Shown in pieces: positions 1-5,373 of a stretch of 5,615 bases of DNA. The stretch spans positions 1-5,615 of the forward strand of contig JBBEDC010000018.1 of the NCBI GenBank assembly GCA_040881505.1, in the 5' to 3' direction. The notes under the pieces are model-generated. The model had not been told where the DNA came from. It ran no database searches and saw nothing but the letters and a program-made list of their open reading frames with translations. Within the stretch, counting starts at the first letter, position 1. Each line of letters starts with the position of its first letter. The translations under genes were made by a program, and so were the position numbers. The DNA comes from JBBEDC01 sp040881505 (lineage in GTDB: Bacteria > Patescibacteriota > Andersenbacteria > UBA10190).

Positions 1-26
1 GGGCTATCAGGTTATGACTTTGTTTG

Positions 27-52
27 GCTAAAGGAGGTTTCTGGGTTCACGG
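27..52 (+). repeat. Left copy of a 26-base inverted repeat
   Basis: Bases 33-52 (GGAGGTTTCTGGGTTCACGG) occur again, perfectly, as the reverse complement at 5562-5581. With GCTA and two mismatched bases the match extends to 24 of 26. This copy lies just downstream of the smc stop, in sequence with no recognised gene. Nothing else in the first 64 bases looks like a gene or a clear smc terminator. Confidence 0.85.
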
Positions 53-64
53 CTTGAGCTTTGG

Positions 65-2278
65 CTAGACCGCCATGTGCTCTTTGACCGCCAGCTCCTC
101 GGCTTTTTCCTCGATATCTTTAAGGCTCACCGAGTAGATCTTTGAAACTCCGTCCTGTTGCATTGTTACGCCATATAGCACATCGGCACCCGACATTGTT
201 TGGCGGTTATGAGTTATGACAATACATTGCGTGTGTCTACTTTTTTCTTGGAGCGCTTCAGATAGGTGTTTAGAATTAGCTTCATCAAGGGCGGCATCCA
301 CCTCATCTAAGACAATAAAGGGAGGTCGTTGAGCTTCGAGGATAGCGAGCAGGAGCGCCAGAGAGGTAAGAGCGCGTTCTCCGCCGGATAGCAGTGTAAT
401 GCTGCGGGTGTGCTTGCCGGGTGGAACGGCCTTAATCTCTATTCCCTCTTCTGTGACAGTTAAGTCAGCCTTGCCTCCTCCGAAGAGGGTCTGGAAATAG
501 GTGCAAAACGCTCGTTGGATGACTTGGAACTGGCGAGTGAACAGCTCATCCATTTCTCGCTTAAGCTGGCTCCTTAGCGTTTCAATGTTTTGTTCCGTTG
601 CTCGAATATCTTCTAGCTGGTGCGTAAGATAGTCATAGCGATTTTTAACCTCCTCGTATTCTTTGATAGTGAGTTCATCAATTGTTCCCAGTTGCGATAT
701 TCGGCTGGCAAGTTGTCGGATATCCGTTTCAGATGGCTTAGGAGTAGAAGGAAGTGCCTCTTGAATCGAACGGATGAATTCTGTTCCCCGCTCTCGCAGG
801 ATTTCCTGTTCTAAGCCATGAAGATCCTGGCCTGTTTGCTGGGCTGCGGCCTTAGCTGCTGCTGATTCCCTTTCAGCCTCCAGCTCTTCTTCACGAGCAG
901 CCTCCAGCTCTTCGGGAGATACGGCAGAAGCACCAGGAGCAGGAGCTGTAGTGCGGAGTTGTTGTTCGAGCTGTGCAATTGCTTCCGAGGTCGGGGTAGG
1001 CGGAATTCGAAGGTTTTTAAGTTGGGAGGTGCGTTCTTCTTCAATCGCGGTAAGACGCGCTACTTCCTGAAGCGGCTTTTCCAGCTGATCAAGCACCGAT
1101 CGGGCCATATGGACAGACATTGAGTCATCAGTGCGGTTGATGGTGGTATCGATATCGTCAACCAGTGTTTTGATCTCCTCTTCTGACGGAGGCTCTGAAG
1201 ATATGATGCTGCGCAACGTGTCTTGCGTGCGGCGCAAAAGCTGGCGGGTTGCCTTAAGCCAATCAAAGTGAAGCGACTGCCCTCTTTTTTCCTCTAATGA
1301 TCGCTTGGCTGTTTCTCGCTGAGTGCGGATTGCGACTAATGAGGCAGCCAGCTGCTCTTTCTGTTCAACGGCGTGCGCCTGCTCTTGCTTCAAAAGCTCG
1401 TACTCTTTGCGGGCTTGGCGTAGCTTCTCTTCGAGGATCTCTGCATTTGAAGATGAATGAGGAGTAGATAGCAATCGCTGTTCTAGGGCCTGGCGCATTG
1501 TTCGTGCTGTTGCGATGCGGCTTTGAAGTTCCTCATATCGAGCCTTTGCTGCTTGGTGGGCGTGAGAAAATTCGTGCCATGCGTGCTGAAACCAGGCAGT
1601 TTGTTTTTCGGTAAACACACTTTCCAGCTGTTGACGTTCATTGTGACGCTGGATCTGTCGACCCAGTACAGCCAGGCGCGGCTCCAGCTCGTGGGTCACA
1701 ACTTCGATATCGTGGGCATTGTGTTGGGCAGATCGTAATTTCTTATCCGCTTCATGCAGTTTGATTTGCATTGCGCGAATGCCTGTTGCCTCGTCAAAAA
1801 GTTCACGCCGCACAGTCGGGGTGGCTGAGAGGTATCGGTCGACCATGCCTTGAGAGATAACGGTATAGGTTTTAGCTCCAATGCCAGCCTCAGCAAGCAA
1901 GTGCTGGAGATCTACTAGCCGTACGGGGTCACCGTTAACTGAGTATTCGCTTTCTCCAGCGCGAGACAGGCTGCGGGCAACGGACACCTCAGCCGCATCT
2001 ACAGGGAATCTTCCCGTCTCGTTATCAAACGTTAGACGTACTACTGCACGACTAGCTTGTTGCTTGCTATCGGACCCGGCGAAAATAATGTCGGTACTAG
2101 ACTTGCTGCGCAGCTGTTTGGTGGATTGCTCTCCCAGTACCCATCGGATAGCTTCAGCCAGGTTAGATTTACCGCTACCGTTCGGACCAATCACTGCCGT
2201 CATTCCCGTATCAAAATCCAGCCGGGTTTTACCGGCAAATGACTTAAACCCCTGGATTTCAATGCTTTTAAGCTGCAT
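65..2278 (-). CDS. smc: Short SMC-type chromosome segregation ATPase without a recognisable hinge
   Basis: SMC proteins are ABC-type ATPases that fold back on a coiled coil, dimerise and organise DNA. This one is 737 residues, against roughly 1,150-1,200 for ordinary bacterial SMC. The N-terminal head has FKSF (11-14), the Walker A loop GPNGSGKSN (31-39), VLGEQS (47-52) and a Q-loop ISQGMVD (141-147). Coiled coil runs from about 165 to 345. A hydrophilic helical stretch (about 345-430) stands where the hinge should be. The returning coil (about 430-580) is broken by Pro/Ala/Ser-rich linkers near 443-455 and 508-518. The C-terminal head has LSGGE (630-634), Walker B FIVLDEVD (654-661, D658 E659) and the H-loop ITH (H690). 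The region around 528-550 (LGTIDELTIKEYEEVKNRY) matches the conserved SMC segment before the C-terminal head. Both ATPase halves look intact, so activity is expected. It has only two cysteines (591, 685), so no Rad50-type zinc hook. The ATG lies 63 bases after the DUF456 gene; an AAGGGG lies one base upstream, too close for a good ribosome site. SMC family is certain; equivalence to canonical SMC is likely from the rnc linkage. Confidence 0.93.
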   Translation of the reverse strand: MQLKSIEIQGFKSFAGKTRLDFDTGMTAVIGPNGSGKSNLAEAIRWVLGEQSTKQLRSKSSTDIIFAGSDSKQQASRAVVRLTFDNETGRFPVDAAEVSVARSLSRAGESEYSVNGDPVRLVDLQHLLAEAGIGAKTYTVISQGMVDRYLSATPTVRRELFDEATGIRAMQIKLHEADKKLRSAQHNAHDIEVVTHELEPRLAVLGRQIQRHNERQQLESVFTEKQTAWFQHAWHEFSHAHQAAKARYEELQSRIATARTMRQALEQRLLSTPHSSSNAEILEEKLRQARKEYELLKQEQAHAVEQKEQLAASLVAIRTQRETAKRSLEEKRGQSLHFDWLKATRQLLRRTQDTLRSIISSEPPSEEEIKTLVDDIDTTINRTDDSMSVHMARSVLDQLEKPLQEVARLTAIEEERTSQLKNLRIPPTPTSEAIAQLEQQLRTTAPAPGASAVSPEELEAAREEELEAERESAAAKAAAQQTGQDLHGLEQEILRERGTEFIRSIQEALPSTPKPSETDIRQLASRISQLGTIDELTIKEYEEVKNRYDYLTHQLEDIRATEQNIETLRSQLKREMDELFTRQFQVIQRAFCTYFQTLFGGGKADLTVTEEGIEIKAVPPGKHTRSITLLSGGERALTSLALLLAILEAQRPPFIVLDEVDAALDEANSKHLSEALQEKSRHTQCIVITHNRQTMSGADVLYGVTMQQDGVSKIYSVSLKDIEEKAEELAVKEHMAV

Positions 2279-2341
2279 GCCCCTTATCGTACAACAAAAT
2301 AGAACACTTCACACTGGCCGGGACCAGGTTGAGCAAAAATA

Positions 2342-2821
2342 TTAGAATACGATCACTAAAAAGGCGATGATCATGGCTAGGGCTAAGATAAACTGGATTA
2401 CAGTCGCTCCCAGCGTGCCGAGTACGGAATAGAAGGCAACTTTCGCGGCTTGGTGAGAGTTCTTACCCTCCAGTAAGACGCCGGTAAGGCTGCCAAGAAA
2501 AGCTCCGATAAAGATGCCTAAGGGACCTGCGAATGCCCCAACAATCGCCCCAATAACTGTGCCGGCCAGGGCTTTTTTGTTGCCACCGCCGAGCTTTGAC
2601 CCCACAGCTGATCCAGCATAGTCTGCCAGCCAGGCCAATACTGCCACGATTCCAAAGAGTATAACGGTTGGTACTGACAGAATCGTAAAATCTGTGACAA
2701 CACCGTAGACAAGAACGCCGGCAAATACTAAGCCCACACCTGGAACGCCGGGAATAATCGTACCGGCTAAGCCAATCACAAATAACAGCGAGATACCAGC
2801 CCACACGGCCGCGGAAATCAT
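2342..2821 (-). CDS. DUF456 family small integral membrane protein
   Basis: This 159-residue protein is almost wholly hydrophobic and glycine-rich. It fits the DUF456 family: an N-terminal hairpin of two membrane segments (about 4-20 and 23-43) around the turn TIIPGVPGVGL (21-31), a third segment (about 47-67), a polar stretch DYAGSAVGSKLGGGNKKA (67-84), a glycine-zipper-like region with GAIVGAFAGPLGIFIGAFLG (91-110), and a C-terminal segment (about 127-157). The biochemical function of the family is not known to me. Its ATG overlaps the TGA of rnc in an ATGA, and there is no Shine-Dalgarno sequence before it, so translation probably depends on ribosomes finishing rnc. It lies between rnc and smc, which are often adjacent in bacteria. 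Inner-membrane location is a safe inference; any link to RNA processing or chromosome work rests on position only. Confidence 0.87.
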   Translation of the reverse strand: MISAAVWAGISLLFVIGLAGTIIPGVPGVGLVFAGVLVYGVVTDFTILSVPTVILFGIVAVLAWLADYAGSAVGSKLGGGNKKALAGTVIGAIVGAFAGPLGIFIGAFLGSLTGVLLEGKNSHQAAKVAFYSVLGTLGATVIQFILALAMIIAFLVIVF

Positions 2822-3525
2822 ACTGATTTAATCGACCCGATATTGTTTAGAGCTTCACGAGCAGCGGCTTGCTGGGCTTCTTGCTTGCTGCTGCCTGATC
2901 CTTCTCCGATAAGTTTGTCGTTCAAGAACGCTCCGATAATAAATTGCTTTTCGTGGTCGAGTCCGGATTCTTGAATCACTTTATATACTGGTGTGACACG
3001 AAAGCGTTCTTGGGCGATTTCTTGAAACCTGCTCTTTGCGTCAACGTGAAGGCCCTTTGAAACCACCTCTTCAAGCTTTGAAACAATATAGGTATCGATG
3101 AGCTTCTTAGCTTGCTCGTACCCCTGATCAAGATATATCGCGCCGATTACTGCTTCTACGGCGTTAGCCAAGATGTACTGGCGGGCCTTGCCGGTATCTT
3201 TGCGCTCGCCTCGGGAGAGGAGCAAGTAATCTTCTAGCTCTAGCTCCCCGGCAATTTTTGAGAGCATTTCTCCCCGCACAATCGCAGAGCGCAGGTTGGT
3301 CAGCTCTCCTTCAGGTAGCTGGTAGGTGCTATACAGGTGGTCAGTCACCACGAGCTCCAAAACAGCATCGCCTAAAAATTCTAAACGTTCGTTGTGATCA
3401 AGAGAAAAACCCGGGTTTTCATTGAGGTAGGATCGGTGCGTTAATGATTGGCGCAGCGTATCCGGGTTAGTAAAAGTAACACCAAGGCGCTTCTCGAGTG
3501 GCTTTAGGTCCTTTGTCGGGCTCAT
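2818..3525 (-). CDS. rnc: Ribonuclease III
   Basis: RNase III cleaves double-stranded RNA, including rRNA precursors and some mRNA leaders. From the ATG at 3525 the protein has 235 residues, close to the usual 220-240. The catalytic domain carries the signature NERLEFLGDAVLELV (45-59), with the metal-site residues E49 and D53. It continues with EGELTNLRSAIVRG (72-85) and ILANAVEAVIGAIYLDQGY (118-136), where E124 is the second conserved acidic residue. The position equivalent to E. coli D114 is Asn (N121). A double-stranded RNA-binding domain fills about 162-230, ending in GEGSGSSKQEAQQAAAREAL. An in-frame TTG at 3537 would add four residues (MPAI); I prefer the ATG because neither start has a Shine-Dalgarno sequence and ATG is the stronger codon. 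It follows nusB by 86 bases, which hold an imperfect hairpin, and overlaps the DUF456 gene by four bases. Confidence 0.95.
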   Translation of the reverse strand: MSPTKDLKPLEKRLGVTFTNPDTLRQSLTHRSYLNENPGFSLDHNERLEFLGDAVLELVVTDHLYSTYQLPEGELTNLRSAIVRGEMLSKIAGELELEDYLLLSRGERKDTGKARQYILANAVEAVIGAIYLDQGYEQAKKLIDTYIVSKLEEVVSKGLHVDAKSRFQEIAQERFRVTPVYKVIQESGLDHEKQFIIGAFLNDKLIGEGSGSSKQEAQQAAAREALNNIGSIKSV

Positions 3526-3544
3526 AATGGCTGGCAAAGACCCA

Positions 3545-3584
3545 GTTTAAAGCTGCCAATAAGTATTTGTAGGCAGATTAAAAC
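3545..3584 (-). repeat. Imperfect inverted repeat (leader hairpin) before rnc
   Basis: In the minus-strand transcript GTTTTAATCTGCC (3584-3572) can pair with GGCAGCTTTAAAC (3557-3545) across a 14-base loop. Eleven of thirteen positions pair, with a T-T and a T-C mismatch. It begins 27 bases after the nusB stop and ends 19 bases before the rnc ATG. There is no T-run after it, so it does not look like an intrinsic terminator. In E. coli, RNase III cuts a hairpin in its own leader to lower its expression; this structure is a candidate for a similar role, by inference only. Confidence 0.5.
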
Positions 3585-3611
3585 GAAGTCCTTGAATTGA
3601 TAAATGATTAA

Positions 3612-4049
3612 CTATTCCTCTTTGCGAGGCTCTCCCATCTCTTTGTATATCGTACCAAGAATACCGTTAACAAATTTACCAGAGCTAGCGCCTCCGAACG
3701 TCTTTGCGAGTTCAATTGCTTCATTGATCGCAACTTTTGGAGGTACATCTTCCGCCTTTGCGAACTGTAATTCATAGATACCAATGCGCAGTACATTCCG
3801 GTCCACGGTTGTGATCTGTTCAAGGGGCCAATCCGGGGCAGATGCGGTGATGAGCTTATCAATATCTTTCTGGTGCTTTTGAACGCCAAAGATAAGGTCA
3901 TAGATAAAATCAGTATCATCCATTCCTGGAGCAAACTCCTCGATATTGTGGGTTGTAATACCTTTCAGCGTGTCTTTAGGCTGTTCACGAATATCCCATT
4001 CAAATAGGCTTTGAAGGGCTATAGATCGACTCAGGTGCCGGTTGGCCAT
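3612..4049 (-). CDS. nusB: Transcription antitermination factor NusB
   Basis: NusB binds boxA RNA together with NusE (S10) and keeps RNA polymerase going through rRNA operons. The protein is 145 residues from the ATG at 4049, the family's usual size. The N-terminus MANRHLSRSIALQSLFEWD (1-19) is the typical NusB first helix with its basic, RNA-contacting residues. The C-terminal half has VDRNVLRIGIYEL (about 89-101), VPPKVAINEAIELAKTFGG (109-127) and SGKFVNGILGTI, all diagnostic. An upstream TTG at 4058 would add three residues (MHP); I choose the ATG because the homologous N-terminus begins exactly there. There is no Shine-Dalgarno sequence. The gene has its own strong promoter, with a short leader of about 30-35 bases, and leads the nusB-rnc-DUF456-smc series. 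Confidence 0.95.
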   Translation of the reverse strand: MANRHLSRSIALQSLFEWDIREQPKDTLKGITTHNIEEFAPGMDDTDFIYDLIFGVQKHQKDIDKLITASAPDWPLEQITTVDRNVLRIGIYELQFAKAEDVPPKVAINEAIELAKTFGGASSGKFVNGILGTIYKEMGEPRKEE

Positions 4050-4088
4050 AGGGTGCAAATGTTCTGTGAAGGTATGTACGTATCACCA

Positions 4089-4117
4089 GTTATACCTCCA
4101 CTTGTACGCGATGTCAA
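4089..4117 (-). promoter_or_regulatory. Sigma70-type promoter for nusB
   Basis: On the minus strand there is a perfect -35 box TTGACA (4117-4112), a 17-base spacer and a -10 box TATAAC (4094-4089), five of six matches to TATAAT. The expected start of transcription is around 4081-4084, giving a leader of about 30-35 bases to the nusB ATG. The -35 box shares its first two bases with the foot of the terminator hairpin that closes rpmF. Confidence 0.75.
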
Positions 4118-4142
4118 AACCGCCTGACAGGCAGGCGGTTTT
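4116..4142 (-). terminator. Intrinsic terminator after rpmF, probably bidirectional
   Basis: A perfect 11-bp stem, AAAACCGCCTG (4116-4126) against CAGGCGGTTTT (4132-4142), encloses a 5-base loop. It lies 23 bases after the rpmF stop. On the minus strand the U-tract is TTTT followed by GACA; on the plus strand it is TTTTTG. The GC core flanked by A/T runs on both sides suits a two-way terminator, but no plus-strand gene is seen that would need it. The short minus-strand U-tract may allow some readthrough into nusB. Confidence 0.7.
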
Positions 4143-4165
4143 TGTATCTAAAATCAAAGCGCAGG

Positions 4166-4372
4166 TTATGCGTGAGTATGCGTTTTACCGACCTTTTTCA
4201 TTACATCGATCACGTCTCGCCCTTTGTATGTGCCACAGGTAGGACAGGCAGTGTGTGACGGAACGGGTGAATTGCACTTCGGGCAGCTGCGCAACACGCG
4301 CGCAGTAACAAAGTGATGGCTGCGGCGTCGGCCCTTCTTAGACTTTGAGGTTTTTCGTTTTGGAACTGCCAT
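4166..4372 (-). CDS. rpmF: 50S ribosomal protein L32
   Basis: L32 is a small protein of the large ribosomal subunit. The 68 residues begin MAVPKRKTSKSKKGRRRSHH (1-20), the family's standard basic N-terminus. They carry a complete zinc ribbon: CPKC (C30, C33) and CPTC (C43, C46). The full set of four cysteines marks this as the zinc-binding form rather than the cysteine-free form found in many bacteria. The C-terminus (GRDVIDVMKK and a His/Thr tail) is also normal. The ATG follows the rnhB stop by 24 bases with no Shine-Dalgarno sequence, so the two are probably co-transcribed. The hairpin at 4116-4142 ends the unit. Confidence 0.97.
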   Translation of the reverse strand: MAVPKRKTSKSKKGRRRSHHFVTARVLRSCPKCNSPVPSHTACPTCGTYKGRDVIDVMKKVGKTHTHA

Positions 4373-4396
4373 AGAGTAGGAGTCCAGAATAGACGG

Positions 4397-5035
4397 TTAG
4401 GCTGATACTGTCAACACCGCCGCCACTGGGGCGTAGGTCCTGCGGTGATGAGGACAAGCGCCATGTGCCTGCAGGGCATCCATATGGATTTTTGCCCCAT
4501 ATCCTTTATGTCCCGCAAAACCATATTGAGGGAATTCCTTATCAATCTCCTGCATTAATAGGTCTCGATGCACTTTCGCTAAAATACTGGCGGCGGCAAT
4601 AGAAATTGACAGTGCATCCCCATCAATGATGTTTACTGCCGGAATGAGGGGGTGTGGTGTGGCGGGGGTGCCGTCGATTAAGAGTATATCGGGTGTTTGA
4701 GATAAAGTATCGATAGCCCGTCGCATTGCCAGGTGAGAGGCAACGCGGATATTTAAGGTATCAATTTCTTCTACACTCGCCTCTCCTACTGCCCAGGCAA
4801 GTGCGCCGTGGTGAATGAGGCTCACCAGATATTCTCGTCGTTTGGCTGAGAGTGTCTTGCTATCACGAACCAATGAGGTGATATTTTTTGAAAAAGCAGT
4901 GGGCTTCAATATTACTGCCGCAGCTACTACAGGGCCTGCTAGCGCCCCCATTCCAGCTTCATCTACTCCAGCAACGGCTATGATATCTTGCTTCCAATAT
5001 TGTTCTTCGTATTGAAAGGTGGGGCTAATTGGCAT
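4397..5035 (-). CDS. rnhB: Ribonuclease HII
   Basis: RNase HII cuts RNA in RNA/DNA hybrids and removes single ribonucleotides from DNA. From the ATG at 5035 it has 212 residues. The metal-binding acidic residues are in place: GVDEAG (23-28, D25 E26), LLIDG (D121), DGDALSISIAAASILAKV (D140) and HRD (D158). The conserved Tyr is in GHKGYG (Y179). The substrate-recognition motif, normally GRGPLAGP, reads GMGALAGP (28-35), so the usual Arg is Met29 and the Pro is Ala31. An in-frame ATG at 5050 would add MYSSD. I prefer 5035 because MPISPTFQYEEQYW resembles family N-termini and because a possible -10 box (5047-5042) lies at leaderless spacing from it. rpmF follows 24 bases downstream. The gene is divergent from the adjacent tRNA. 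Confidence 0.94.
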   Translation of the reverse strand: MPISPTFQYEEQYWKQDIIAVAGVDEAGMGALAGPVVAAAVILKPTAFSKNITSLVRDSKTLSAKRREYLVSLIHHGALAWAVGEASVEEIDTLNIRVASHLAMRRAIDTLSQTPDILLIDGTPATPHPLIPAVNIIDGDALSISIAAASILAKVHRDLLMQEIDKEFPQYGFAGHKGYGAKIHMDALQAHGACPHHRRTYAPVAAVLTVSA

Positions 5036-5041
5036 ATCACT

Positions 5042-5072
5042 ACTATACATAACATACGCCCTTGTAGCTCAA
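5042..5072 (-). promoter_or_regulatory. Possible leaderless promoter for rnhB-rpmF
   Basis: On the minus strand TATAGT (5047-5042, five of six matches to the -10 consensus) lies so that the expected start of transcription is the A of the ATG at 5035. A weak -35 match, TTGAGC (5072-5067), sits 19 bases upstream inside the D-arm of the tRNA gene on the other strand. The -10 is reasonable; the -35 and spacing are poor. Confidence 0.3.
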
Positions 5073-5129
5073 TGGACAGAGCTCCGCACTCCTAAGGCGG
5101 AGATGAAGGTTCGATTCCTTCCGAGGGCA
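5058..5129 (+). tRNA. tRNA-Arg, anticodon CCU (reads AGG)
   Basis: The 72 bases fold as a full cloverleaf. The acceptor is GCCCTTG/CGAGGGC with one T-G wobble, and the discriminator is A (5129). The D-arm is GCTC/GAGC with an 8-base loop containing GG. The anticodon arm is CCGCA-CTCCTAA-GGCGG, with T33, CCT at 34-36 and A37. The variable loop is AGAT, and the T-arm is GAAGG-TTCGATT-CCTTC. The anticodon CCU identifies Arg. The last pair of the anticodon stem (31-39) is A-G rather than a Watson-Crick pair. CCA is not encoded (the next bases are CATTT), so CCA must be added by the nucleotidyltransferase. A weak plus-strand promoter, TTGAAA (5012-5017), 17 bases, TATCAC (5035-5040), lies upstream. 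No plus-strand terminator is seen. Confidence 0.93.
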
Positions 5130-5139
5130 CATTTGCAAG

Positions 5140-5170
5140 AAAAAACCGGCGCAACGCATTGCAACCGGTT
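5140..5170 (-). terminator. Intrinsic terminator of the 65-residue gene
   Basis: On the minus strand AACCGG (5170-5165) pairs with CCGGTT (5149-5144). Inside it, GCAA (5162-5159) pairs with TTGC (5154-5151) around the tetraloop TGCG, with a small 2x1 internal loop between the two stems. The hairpin is followed by a run of T (5145-5140) and then C. It starts six bases after the stop at 5176-5178. The T-run is only on the minus strand, so it serves the minus-strand genes to the right, not the tRNA. Confidence 0.82.
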
Positions 5171-5175
5171 GCTGA

Positions 5176-5373
5176 TTAGAGGTTGACCAGTGGGGTTTCC
5201 GTTGGTCCGCAGATGAACCACTGGCATTCATCTGGTCCCTCAGTCCCACGTTTTTCCAGGTGCACTCCATCAATGGTGATGGTGTCTCCTGGTGCGAAGG
5301 AGCGTTCCTCCAGCTCCATCACAGCAAGCTGGTGTCGGACGGACAGCAGCTTTTTGCCGGGAACTCCTGTCAT
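5176..5373 (-). CDS. Small hypothetical protein, 65 residues
   Basis: I do not recognise this protein. It has a short basic N-terminus (MTGVPGKKLLSVRHQ), then an acidic, probably beta-rich body with FAPGDTITIDG (26-36) and a Cys pair in CQWFIC (C50, C55). It ends in PLVNL. There is no signal peptide or membrane segment, so it is probably cytosolic. Three things support a real gene: a strong Shine-Dalgarno sequence GGGGGAGG (5387-5380) six bases before the ATG, an ATGA overlap with the upstream frame, and a well-formed terminator six bases after the stop. The PGD...CQWF pattern is loosely like small SH3-like proteins of the YodC/DUF2158 type, but I do not assign it. The 77-codon frame at 5270-5503 overlapping it is a shadow. 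Confidence 0.7.
   Translation of the reverse strand: MTGVPGKKLLSVRHQLAVMELEERSFAPGDTITIDGVHLEKRGTEGPDECQWFICGPTETPLVNL

Noticed and set aside
1..57. Open plus-strand frame of 18 codons ending in TGA, possibly the C-terminus of a convergent gene
   Set aside because: Too short to support; it has no recognisable motif and 18 open codons are expected by chance.
23..67. Direct repeat TTTGGCTA at 23-30 and 60-67
   Set aside because: Eight bases repeated within 45 bases is too weak to call without more copies.
2279..2341. Search for a separate smc promoter or a terminator between the DUF456 gene and smc
   Set aside because: Only a weak TACGAT and a short CTGGTC/GGCCAG fold with a 2-base loop were seen, with no matching -35 box and no T-run directly after the stem. 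smc is best treated as part of the nusB operon.
1881..2345. 154-codon plus-strand open frame
   Set aside because: It lies antisense to the conserved SMC N-terminal head, has no ribosome site or recognisable domain, and is explained as a shadow of smc.
4042..4242. 66-codon plus-strand frame across the nusB/rpmF gap
   Set aside because: It crosses the nusB start, the nusB promoter, the terminator and the rpmF 3' end, and its protein has no family features.
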